From Bacteroidales bacterium (GTDB taxonomy: Bacteria; Bacteroidota; Bacteroidia; Bacteroidales; UBA10428): DNA of 7,638 nucleotides. The translations under genes and the position numbers were made by a program. The stretch is from the NCBI GenBank assembly GCA_016935595.1, contig JAFGQQ010000225.1, positions 1 to 7,638 on the forward strand, in the 5' to 3' direction. This document shows positions 1 through 6,881 of this stretch, piece after piece; position 1 is the first letter of the stretch, and each line of letters begins with the position of its first letter. The notes under the pieces were generated by a model. That model did no database searches. It was not told where the DNA came from and worked only from the letters and a program-made list of their open reading frames with translations.

Positions 1-132
1 CTTCCCGATTATATCGGGACGCTCTAACCACTCCCGAAACAATTGAAATTTCTAATTTCATTTTGTTTCGAGGATTCTCGAGAAACTATGAAATCAGAGA
101 TTTCTGGTTTCTCGGAACTGAGCTGCCTCTCC
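1..132 (-). pseudogene. Interrupted tRNA-like sequence, 3' part beyond the left edge
   Basis: Read on the minus strand from 132, the order is GGAGAGG (acceptor 5' strand, 132-126), C8 A9, D-stem GCTC (123-120), then AGTT, which is the start of a D-loop. About 84 nt of hairpin DNA follows (115-32). The D-loop then resumes as GTGGTTA with the conserved GG and A21, followed by D-stem partner GAGC (24-21), G26, and an anticodon stem TCCCG/CGGGA (19-15 and 7-3) around a 7-nt loop ATATAAT. T33 is present. The anticodon would be AUA, which bacteria do not normally use because Tyr is read by GUA. The anticodon arm also forms a perfect 7-bp hairpin with a 3-nt loop. The T-arm and 3' acceptor strand would lie left of position 1 and cannot be checked. 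The insertion and the anticodon suggest a decayed tRNA or a tRNA-derived repeat rather than a working tRNA. The match of spacing and invariant bases is seen directly; the origin is inferred. Confidence 0.4.
35..114. repeat. Two tandem 36-nt hairpins inside the tRNA-like D-loop
   Basis: The first hairpin spans 35-70, with outer stem CGAAACAA (35-42) with TTGTTTCG (63-70) and inner stem GAAATT (45-50) with AATTTC (54-59). The second spans 79-114, with outer stem CGAGAAAC (79-86) with GTTTCTCG (107-114) and inner stem GAAATC (90-95) with GATTTC (99-104). Both are 36 nt long, start 44 nt apart, and share the same plan and much of the same sequence (CGA-GAAAC outer arm, GAAAT inner arm), which points to duplication of one unit or conserved structure. 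The two ends of the whole block are imperfect inverted repeats (CCGAGAAAC on the minus strand against GTTTCGGG). No coding potential is seen. Confidence 0.7.
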
Positions 133-219
133 ATCCGAAGCCTTGTGAAGGATGACCTCGCCCTTCGAACACCTTAGCTTTAGCGAAGGAGTTATTTACC
201 CACCTTTCCTTAGCGAAAG
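132..219. repeat. Cluster of short inverted repeats next to the tRNA-like element
   Basis: Several small hairpins follow one another. CATCC (132-136) can pair with GGATG (150-154), or alternatively CGAAG (136-140) with CTTCG (163-167). CCTT/AAGG arms at 172-175 and 186-189 enclose GC-TTTA-GC. CTTTC (204-208) pairs with GAAAG (215-219). The segments CTTTAGCGAAGG (178-189) and CTTAGCGAAAGC (209-220) are imperfect copies of each other. The stretch has more G+C than the coding DNA of this window and no supported ORF. It may belong to the same dispersed repeat family as the hairpins to its left. That is inference, and a structured non-coding RNA is the alternative. Confidence 0.45.
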
Positions 220-321
220 CTATATATTTTCAATAAGTGTCCAAAGATAATATTTAAAATTTAAAATAAACGTAATAGTAATTTACAAGTTCTTTAAAAT
301 TTTTATTAATTATACTGTTAT

Positions 322-358
322 TTTGCAACCAAATAAAATGTATATTGTCTATTTTTTG
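322..358 (+). promoter_or_regulatory. Possible Bacteroidota-type promoter of the toast-rack gene
   Basis: The Bacteroidota primary sigma factor prefers TTTG about 17-23 nt ahead of TAnnTTTG. Here TTTG lies at 322-325 and TATTTTTTG at 350-358, with 24 nt between them. The second box is one base longer than consensus, so this is only an approximate match. It would start transcription about 35 nt ahead of the ATG at 398. The leader 220-397 is otherwise very AT-rich and shows nothing else I can name. No strong Shine-Dalgarno sequence precedes the ATG, only A-rich sequence, as is usual in this phylum. Confidence 0.27.
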
Positions 359-397
359 TAATTATTACAGATTAATTAACCTTATAATAAAAAGATC

Positions 398-1216
398 ATG
401 GAAATAAAAAAACTATTTAAAAAAAGCAATCCGTTTCTTATCATATCTTTAATTGGATTATGTGTTGTATGTTTCTCATTTAAAACCTTGAAAAATAATA
501 CTCAAATTCAGTCAGAAAGTCTGGGATATTCGGAAACAATAGTAATAAAAAAAGGAGAAGCCAAACTGATTTATGCCAATATTAAATTAATTGCCGGTGA
601 ACTGGAAATATCGGGTGGTTCGAGGAATTTAATGGATGCAGAATTTATTTATGAGGATGATGATTTAAAACCTGATGTTGAATATGATGATAATCCTGAA
701 ATTGGAAATTTAACTGTGGAATTGGATAGAGTTGATGTTGATTTGGTAGATGAAGATAATGTTAAATGGGATATATCATTAAACAATGATGTGCCTATTG
801 ATTTATCAGTAAAACTCGGAGCAGGTGAAGGCAGGTTTAATTTAGGCAGCCTTAATCTTGAAAATTTTGAACTGACATCAGGGGCAGGTGAATATTACAT
901 TGACTTAAGAAATTCATCTGTTCCCAAAATTAAATTTACTGCAGGTGCGGGAGAGGCAACTATTGATTTAAGCGGTGAACACACAAATTCATTAACGGCT
1001 GATTTCACTTGTGGTTTTGGGGAGCTTACAATTCTTTTACCTGAAAATATGGGTGTAAAATTAACAGTTACAGGACTTGCAGGCACAATTAATTATCCTG
1101 GATTCACAAAACAAGGGAACGAATATAAAAACGATAAATTTGGCGAAACAAAAAATTATATTGACTTGAAAATTACAGGAGGTATGGGGGAGATAAATCT
1201 TAAGTTAGTTGATTAA
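398..1216 (+). CDS. Membrane-targeted toast-rack (DUF2154/LiaF-like) domain protein
   Basis: The product has 272 residues. Lysines at 4, 5, 8 and 9 precede a hydrophobic helix at about 13-28, so it is either a signal peptide or a single membrane anchor; the cysteines at 22 and 25 do not sit in a convincing lipobox. Residues about 48-110 resemble the toast-rack N-terminal domain: a KKGEAK start, then IAGELEISGG, then a D/E-rich segment (85-125). From 139 onward, G-x-GE turns recur about every 20 residues (GAGE at 141, 162 and 183, GFGE at 206, GMGE at 262), each followed by a short beta strand. This is the pattern of a beta-solenoid of the LiaF C-terminal/DUF4097 type. Relatives include the Firmicutes envelope-stress protein LiaF, but many toast-rack proteins have no known role. 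No LiaRS-like pair, PspC or other partner is adjacent, so I assign no function beyond an exported or membrane-attached beta-rich protein. The ATG at 398 gives the expected N-terminus. Confidence 0.82.
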   Translation: MEIKKLFKKSNPFLIISLIGLCVVCFSFKTLKNNTQIQSESLGYSETIVIKKGEAKLIYANIKLIAGELEISGGSRNLMDAEFIYEDDDLKPDVEYDDNPEIGNLTVELDRVDVDLVDEDNVKWDISLNNDVPIDLSVKLGAGEGRFNLGSLNLENFELTSGAGEYYIDLRNSSVPKIKFTAGAGEATIDLSGEHTNSLTADFTCGFGELTILLPENMGVKLTVTGLAGTINYPGFTKQGNEYKNDKFGETKNYIDLKITGGMGEINLKLVD

Positions 1217-1299
1217 GATTGAATTATATTTTTACTACCTATTTTACAGTTTTAATTAATAAAACCTTACGTCACTTCTGATAATAGTGGAAGAAAAAT

Positions 1300-1321
1300 A
1301 GATATAATAAGTTATATATCT
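1300..1321. terminator. Weak AT hairpin after the toast-rack gene
   Basis: AGATATA (1300-1306) pairs perfectly with TATATCT (1315-1321) across an 8-nt loop, followed by TTAATAAAT. It lies 84 nt after the stop codon. The stem is entirely A/T except one G-C pair and the following T run is short, so it is a poor intrinsic terminator. In such AT-rich DNA a hairpin of this quality can arise by chance. Confidence 0.18.
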
Positions 1322-1394
1322 TTAATAAATAAATATTCAACTTATCCTTTTATATATAATTAAATTTTTCTGTTTTTTTATTATTAGAAAATTC

Positions 1395-1426
1395 GGCATA
1401 ATTTTATATTTTTATAAAAAAATGCC
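1395..1426 (+). promoter_or_regulatory. Long hairpin just upstream of the acyl-CoA synthetase start
   Basis: GGCAT (1395-1399) pairs with ATGCC (1422-1426). After a symmetric AA/AA internal loop, TTTTATA (1402-1408) pairs with TATAAAA (1413-1419) around a TTTT loop, giving 12 pairs in all. The 3' arm ends nine bases before the ATG at 1436, so if transcribed it would lie at the ribosome-loading region. It could modulate translation, stop upstream transcription, or act as an operator-like palindrome in DNA. The ATG at 1422 inside the hairpin is not in frame with the gene. Structure is seen; function is inferred. Confidence 0.4.
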
Positions 1427-1435
1427 CTATTACTT

Positions 1436-3343
1436 ATGACCATATGTCAATTCTTCGAGGAAAATGTTGAAAGATTTCCAAATAATATTTATTTATGGGA
1501 AAAAAGAGATGGGAAGTATCTGGGTGAAACATATTCCAAAACAAGGGAAAGAGTTTATCAATTTGCGGCAGGTTTAATTGCATTAGGCGTAAAGAAAGGC
1601 GACCGGTTGGCTCTTATTTCAGAAGGGAGAAACGACTGGGTTGTAAGTGAATTAGGAATTTTATACACAGGTGCAGTTAACGTACCATTATCTGTAAAAT
1701 TAAAAGAACCCTCGGAATTACAATTCAGGCTTTTGCACTCCGGTACAAAAATGGTAATTGCTTCTAATGGACAAGCAAAGAAAATTCGGGAAATTGAAAA
1801 CCAACTTCCTGAACTTGAAAAAATTATCCTTTTAGATCAATTAGAAAAACAAAGCGAGAAGGAAATATATTTTAAAGAAATTGTTGATATAGGAAAAGAT
1901 TTTCTTGAAAATAACAAAAATGAATTTGATAAAATCTGGCAGTCTTTAGTCCCCGATGATTATGCAAATATTTGTTATACATCTGGAACAACTGCCGATC
2001 CAAAAGGTATTATATTATCCCATTGTAATTACATAGCAAATGTGAAACAAGGCTACAGCCTTATGGATATTCCCGAACATTACAAAACTCTTTTAATTCT
2101 TCCGTGGGATCACTCATTTGCACATACAGCAGGCATTTATTGCTTTATGGGAAAGGGAGCAAGCATTGCATCAATTGAAGTTGGAAATACACCAATGGAA
2201 ACTTTGAAAAATATTCCAAAGAATATTAAAGAAATAAAACCCGATTTTTTATATAGTGTACCTTCATTAGCATACAATTTTCGAAAAAATATTGAAAAGG
2301 GAATTAATGAAAAAGGACCTTTTATTAAAAAATTATTTAATCATGCCTTGAAAATTGCTTATTTCTATAATGGAAATGGCTGGAATAAAGGGAAAGGCTT
2401 AAAAATATTATTAAAACCTTATTTATTTTTATTTAAAAAATTAATATTTAGTAAAATAAAAGAAGGATTTGGCGGAAAACTTAAGTTTTTTATTGGTGGT
2501 GGGGCTTTGCTTGATATTGAATTGCAGCGGTTTTTTTATGCCATAAATATTCCGATGTATCAAGGTTATGGTTTGACCGAAGCAGCACCGATTATTTCGA
2601 CAAATTGCGAAAAAAAACATAAATTGGGCACATCAGGTGTTGTTGTTGATAAACTAGAGTTAAAAATTTGCGATGATGAAGGAAATGAATTGCCTATCGG
2701 AGAAAGAGGCGAAATAGTTGTGAAAGGTGAAAATGTAATGAAAGGTTACTGGAAAAACGAAGAAGCAACAAAAGAAACTTTAAAAAATGACTGGTTGCAT
2801 ACAGGAGACCTTGGTTATATAGATAAAGACGGTTTTTTATACGTACTCGGCCGTTTTAAAAGCTTATTAATTGCCGATGATGGTGAAAAATACAGCCCTG
2901 AGGGAATGGAGGAAGCATTTATAAACCAATCTGCATATATCGACCAATGTATGTTATATAATAACCAAAATCCATATACTGTTGCCCTGGTTTACCCGAA
3001 TAAAAACTCAATACACTTATATTTAGAAAAACAAGGTTTTAAAATATCCGATCAAAAAACAATAGAAACAATTTGCAGACTTATTGAGGATGATTTAAAA
3101 AAATACAGATCCGGCGGTGAACATGAAAATATGTTTCCTCAACGCTGGTTACCAGCATCAATAGCTATTTTAAATGAAGGATTTACCGAAGAAAATCAAT
3201 TATTAAACAGTACTTTAAAAATTGTCCGTGGAAAAATAATTGATCGCTACCAGGATTGGATTGAATTTTTATATACTCCTGAATCAAAGAATATTAATAA
3301 TAATAGAAATATTGAATCATTGAGAAAATTGTTTTCAGAATAA
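1436..3343 (+). CDS. Long-chain acyl-CoA synthetase (AMP-forming)
   Basis: This 635-residue cytoplasmic enzyme of the ANL superfamily activates a fatty acid with ATP to an acyl-adenylate and transfers it to CoA. Motifs run in family order: the ATP-binding loop YTSGTTADPKG (181-191), LPWDHSFAH (222-230), YQGYGLTEAAP (375-385), the hinge region WLHTGDLGYIDKDGF (453-467) leading into GRFKSLLI (472-479), GEKYSPEGMEEA (483-494), and a C-terminal NSTLKIVRGK (591-600) where Lys595 probably fills the catalytic lysine position. The length and the basic, hydrophobic insert at about 295-345 fit the long-chain FACS branch better than acetyl-CoA synthetases. The loop has Ala187 where most relatives have Gly, and Ser476 where many have Asp or Glu. 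From memory both occur in a Bacteroidota subgroup, so I do not take them as damage. The exact chain length preferred cannot be read from sequence. It ends 54 nt before the sensor gene on the same strand. The N-terminus MTICQFFEEN matches the usual start of the family. Confidence 0.93.
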   Translation: MTICQFFEENVERFPNNIYLWEKRDGKYLGETYSKTRERVYQFAAGLIALGVKKGDRLALISEGRNDWVVSELGILYTGAVNVPLSVKLKEPSELQFRLLHSGTKMVIASNGQAKKIREIENQLPELEKIILLDQLEKQSEKEIYFKEIVDIGKDFLENNKNEFDKIWQSLVPDDYANICYTSGTTADPKGIILSHCNYIANVKQGYSLMDIPEHYKTLLILPWDHSFAHTAGIYCFMGKGASIASIEVGNTPMETLKNIPKNIKEIKPDFLYSVPSLAYNFRKNIEKGINEKGPFIKKLFNHALKIAYFYNGNGWNKGKGLKILLKPYLFLFKKLIFSKIKEGFGGKLKFFIGGGALLDIELQRFFYAINIPMYQGYGLTEAAPIISTNCEKKHKLGTSGVVVDKLELKICDDEGNELPIGERGEIVVKGENVMKGYWKNEEATKETLKNDWLHTGDLGYIDKDGFLYVLGRFKSLLIADDGEKYSPEGMEEAFINQSAYIDQCMLYNNQNPYTVALVYPNKNSIHLYLEKQGFKISDQKTIETICRLIEDDLKKYRSGGEHENMFPQRWLPASIAILNEGFTEENQLLNSTLKIVRGKIIDRYQDWIEFLYTPESKNINNNRNIESLRKLFSE

Positions 3344-3397
3344 AAAACATTAAATTTACTGGTTTATGCTAGGAATAATAATATCAAATATAAAACC

Positions 3398-6300
3398 ATG
3401 AAAAATAAAACCTATATTATTGTTTTGCTTCTTTCAGTTTTTTTCTTCCCATCCAAACTAAAATCTCAAGACGGAAGCCCTTATATTGTTAATTATGAAA
3501 TTGACAAAAAGTATAATTTAAGAAATTGGGCAATAATTCAAGATCATAACCAAATTATGTTTTTTGCCAACCGGAAAGGAATACTAACTTTTGATGGACA
3601 TGAATGGGATTTAATTTCTTTACCTTCATTACCCCTGGTACTTAAAAAACATCCTTCGGAAAACATTGTTATTGTTGGATGCAATAACGATATTGGCTAC
3701 ATAAGCAAAGATATAAAAGGTAATTATACATATTATCCGGCCATAAACGATTCTATTCACATTGGTTTTATTGTTGACATGGAAATATGTAATGATGAAT
3801 TGATAGTTTTATCAGATGGATACATAACAATATTCAACTTAGATGATTTTGTTTTAAAAAAACAATTAATTGCTGATGATATTACAATCTTTAACAGTTT
3901 AATTAAAAATAAAGATCAGATTTTTGTCTGCACTGAAGATAACCGTTTCTTTAAATTAGAGGATGATACTTTGAGCACCTTTTATATAGAAGGATTTGGC
4001 GCTGTATTGTATGAACAGATCATTTTCGATTCGCAATTCGATTCAAGCAATAATTTATTAGGTTTATCAAATAACCAGCTTTATATATTTGACGGGAAAA
4101 AAATCGATCCATTAAAAATTGAAGAACAAAAATATTTAAATGAAAGTATTCTTTTATATGGTTTAAGCCTGACAGATTCAAGTTTTTCAGTTTCAACATT
4201 AATAGGCGGCATAATCATCATTAATAAAAAAACAGGCAAAACCATATATTCTGTTAATTATTCAACAGGATTACCCGATGATGAAATATTTGCAGCAGCA
4301 AAAGATGTAAATAATGGCCTTTGGGTCTCGCATGCACTGGGAATAAGCAGAATAGATATGTCAGTACCCATCCTGAAATTCAGTCATTATCCGGGAATAA
4401 AAGGAAACTTGTTATCTGTAGTTAATTTCAATAATAAAATATATGTGGGCTCAAGCGAAGGAGTTTTTTATTTAGATGAAGTAAAAGACTATAAAGAAAA
4501 AGAAGTAACAATAAAAGTTAAGCAGCAAATTCAGCAACCTAAAATAGAAGAACCACAACCTACAATAATTGAACCTGACGAAGACGATACAAAAGGAAAA
4601 CGCGGAAGAAGAACGAAAAATTTCTTCAATAAACTCGTGCAAAAAGTTGAAGAACCTGTAAAATATATTGTTTCAAAAGAACCCGACAAAGAAGCCTCTT
4701 CAAAACGACAAGTTTCAAAAACCGTTTATCAGAAGAAAAAAATATTGGAATTTCAAGCTGTTAGTCATATGTACAAAGAAATAAGCGGATTGGATGATAA
4801 ATGCAAACAAATATTAATTTTTCATAATAAAATTATTGTCGCAGGCAATAACGGTATTTATGAAATTATAAATAATAAAAGCAAGCAAATTGTGCCTAAC
4901 CGTTACATAAACAGAATTACTCCTTCTCAAATTACCGATAATAGACTGTATGCATGTACAAACCAGGGTTTAATTATTTTAAATTTAATAAATAATAATT
5001 GGGAAGTTAATATCAATACTCAATTAAACAATGATAATATTTATTCATTATATGAAAAAGACAGCATAATTTGGCTTGGAACAGATAAATTAATTTACAA
5101 ATTGTTACCTGGAGCTAAAAAAGGAGAATATAAATTAAATAAATATATTGTTGAAAACATTTACTCCGATCCGATATTAGTTGAAGAAACCGATGGAAAA
5201 ATAAACTTCTTTTTACCTTCAAAAGTTTATTACTATGATCTTGAAAAAGATTCTGTTATTATAAATGATAAATTTATAGAAGAAGACGAAGAAGAAGCAA
5301 GCTTAAGTTATATCAGTTCACAAAATAATATATTCTGGATTTATAGAAATAATATTTGGGAATTATTAAATTATCCTGATAATTATAATAGAGAAATTTC
5401 GATTTATCTGAGCTTATTCGACGGCGTTGAAAATATCTTTATCGATAATAACAAAAACTTATGGGTAATTGATGAAAATAATACTTTAAATAAAATAAAA
5501 TACCAAGAAGGAAAGATATATAATCCTGAACTTAGTATTTATATTAAAAGCATTACCGACCTGGATGGAATACAATTTGATATTGCCGATTTAAAACTCA
5601 GTTACAAAAACAATTCTTTGAAATTCTCGTTTACAGCTCCTTTTTATATCAAATCAAATGCAGTTAAATACCAATATTATATTGAAGGCTTAATGAAAAA
5701 ATGGGCCGATTGGGAAATGAGTTCAATTATTGATTTTCCATATATTCCATCAGGTAAATATACCTTAATTGTAAGAGCAAAAAATATTTTAGGCAATACA
5801 AGCCATGAAGAAAAAATTTCATTTTATATTAAAAAACCGGTTTGGCTTAGGGGATGGTTTATCATTATAGAAATTATTATATTAATTACCCTAGTTGTTA
5901 TAATAATTAAGTTAAGGGAACGAAAATTGCAACGCGATAAACGAATACTTGAGCAAAAAGTGCGCGAAAGAACTGCCACTATCCAAAAGCAAAAAGATGA
6001 ATTAGCCAAAAGAAATGAAGAAATATTGCAGCAAAAAGAGGAAATTGAAGCTCAACGGGATGAAATTACAGAACAACGTGATAAAATTGTTAAACAAAAC
6101 GAAGAAATAACTGACAGTATACAATATGCCAAACGAATTCAAAATGCAGTATTGCCATCTGTTGATATGATGGATAACCTGCTGCCTGATTATTTTGTGT
6201 TGTTTAAACCCAGGGATATTGTAAGCGGCGACTTCTTCTGGATGAATGAAAAAGATGGTAAAGTTATTGTTGTTGCAGCCGATTGTACCGGACACGGGGT

Positions 6301-6859
6301 TCCCGGCGCTTTTATGAGCATGCTTGGTGTATCATTCTTAAATGAAATTGTCAATAAAGGAAAAATAACCCAGGCAAATAAAATACTAAATCAATTAAGG
6401 GCTTATGTTAAAAACACTTTATCTCAAACAGGTAAGGATGATGAAGCAAAAGACGGAATGGATGTGGCCTTATGCGTATTTGACTTTAAAACCTCAACAT
6501 TACAATATGCAGGCGCTTATAATCCACTTTATCTGATCAGGGGTGGCGAAATATATGAAACTAAGGCCGATAAGATGCCAATAGGAATATATCATGCCGA
6601 AAAAGAATCGTTTACAAATCATGAAATAAAAATTAAAAAAGGCGATACATTTTACATATTTTCTGACGGATTTATTGACCAGTTCGGAGGAGATAGCGGA
6701 CGAAAATTCATGGCCAAACCATTTAAAAAACTCTTGGCAGAAATTCAAACTTCATCCATGGAAGAACAAAAATTCATTTTAAATGAGACTATTGAAACCT
6801 GGCGGGGTGGTTATAAACAAATTGATGATATAATAATTTTTGGTATAAGAATAAAATAA
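3398..6859 (+). CDS. Periplasmic propeller / Y_Y_Y sensor with SpoIIE-type PP2C phosphatase
   Basis: The product has 1153 residues. A signal peptide (1-24, ending KLKSQ) exports a large beta-propeller (about 25-705) with two-component-regulator propeller repeats such as NGLWVSHALGISRI (306-319), IIWLGTDKLIYKL (557-569) and NLWVIDENNTLNKI (687-700). A charged, low-complexity segment (362-449) interrupts it. A Y_Y_Y domain (about 735-812) follows, with VKYQYYIEG, W769 and PSGKYTLIVRAKN. Then come one membrane helix (819-838), a coiled coil with heptad EEI/DEI repeats (839-907), the DSIQYAKRIQNAVLP entry motif (906-920), and a SpoIIE/PP2C domain (about 930-1151). The metal-binding acidic residues look complete: SGDFFW (D945), AADCTGHGVPGAF (D962), GMDVAL (D1021), FSDGFID (D1090) and QIDDII (D1143/D1144). 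Such phosphatases usually dephosphorylate anti-sigma-factor antagonists. Periplasmic sensing of an unknown signal is inferred. It may be cotranscribed with the acyl-CoA synthetase; a faint promoter-like TTG-N19-TAAATTTA lies at 3329-3358. The ligand and the substrate protein are unknown. Confidence 0.92.
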   Translation: MKNKTYIIVLLLSVFFFPSKLKSQDGSPYIVNYEIDKKYNLRNWAIIQDHNQIMFFANRKGILTFDGHEWDLISLPSLPLVLKKHPSENIVIVGCNNDIGYISKDIKGNYTYYPAINDSIHIGFIVDMEICNDELIVLSDGYITIFNLDDFVLKKQLIADDITIFNSLIKNKDQIFVCTEDNRFFKLEDDTLSTFYIEGFGAVLYEQIIFDSQFDSSNNLLGLSNNQLYIFDGKKIDPLKIEEQKYLNESILLYGLSLTDSSFSVSTLIGGIIIINKKTGKTIYSVNYSTGLPDDEIFAAAKDVNNGLWVSHALGISRIDMSVPILKFSHYPGIKGNLLSVVNFNNKIYVGSSEGVFYLDEVKDYKEKEVTIKVKQQIQQPKIEEPQPTIIEPDEDDTKGKRGRRTKNFFNKLVQKVEEPVKYIVSKEPDKEASSKRQVSKTVYQKKKILEFQAVSHMYKEISGLDDKCKQILIFHNKIIVAGNNGIYEIINNKSKQIVPNRYINRITPSQITDNRLYACTNQGLIILNLINNNWEVNINTQLNNDNIYSLYEKDSIIWLGTDKLIYKLLPGAKKGEYKLNKYIVENIYSDPILVEETDGKINFFLPSKVYYYDLEKDSVIINDKFIEEDEEEASLSYISSQNNIFWIYRNNIWELLNYPDNYNREISIYLSLFDGVENIFIDNNKNLWVIDENNTLNKIKYQEGKIYNPELSIYIKSITDLDGIQFDIADLKLSYKNNSLKFSFTAPFYIKSNAVKYQYYIEGLMKKWADWEMSSIIDFPYIPSGKYTLIVRAKNILGNTSHEEKISFYIKKPVWLRGWFIIIEIIILITLVVIIIKLRERKLQRDKRILEQKVRERTATIQKQKDELAKRNEEILQQKEEIEAQRDEITEQRDKIVKQNEEITDSIQYAKRIQNAVLPSVDMMDNLLPDYFVLFKPRDIVSGDFFWMNEKDGKVIVVAADCTGHGVPGAFMSMLGVSFLNEIVNKGKITQANKILNQLRAYVKNTLSQTGKDDEAKDGMDVALCVFDFKTSTLQYAGAYNPLYLIRGGEIYETKADKMPIGIYHAEKESFTNHEIKIKKGDTFYIFSDGFIDQFGGDSGRKFMAKPFKKLLAEIQTSSMEEQKFILNETIETWRGGYKQIDDIIIFGIRIK
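4481..4744 (+). other. Charged low-complexity insert within the propeller (residues 362-449)
   Basis: This is part of the sensor-phosphatase reading frame. Directly after the blade strand IYVGSSEGVFYLDE, about 88 residues rich in K, E, Q and P appear, including QQPKIEEPQP (379-388), an acidic PDEDD (393-397), a very basic KGKRGRRTKN (399-408) and KVEEPVKY (416-423). Propeller sequence then resumes with KILEFQAVSHMYKEISGL (448-465). The reading frame is intact. It has no hydrophobic core pattern, so it is probably disordered and would be exposed in the periplasm. I recognise no domain in it. Confidence 0.7.
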
Positions 6860-6881
6860 TCGATCCAGATATTAACAAATT

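Noticed and set aside
35..114. The two similar 36-nt units as a CRISPR array
   Set aside because: Only two units occur, they are internally palindromic over their whole length, the gap between them is 8 nt, and no cas gene is in the window.
398..480. Lipoprotein signal in the toast-rack protein at Cys22 or Cys25
   Set aside because: The residues before the cysteines (IGL and CVV) do not fit a lipobox, which needs a small residue at -1.
895..1086. Minus-strand ORF of 63 codons inside the toast-rack gene
   Set aside because: It lies wholly opposite a well-supported gene with recognisable repeats and has no family resemblance.
1976..2008. Loss of function in the acyl-CoA synthetase from the TSGTTADPKG loop
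   Set aside because: The catalytically important Ser/Thr and Lys-Gly are kept, all other motifs are intact, and the Ala form is, from memory, shared by Bacteroidota relatives.
3329..3358. Promoter TTG-N19-TAAATTTA ahead of the sensor gene
   Set aside because: The last base of the -7 box is wrong, the upstream box lies inside the preceding gene, and in AT-rich DNA such matches are expected by chance; mentioned only as a possibility.
5824..6748. Three minus-strand ORFs (5824-6009, 6002-6295, 6500-6748) opposite the membrane helix, coiled coil and phosphatase domain
   Set aside because: The plus-strand frame there encodes conserved SpoIIE motifs; the antisense products are cysteine/phenylalanine-rich shadows without domains.
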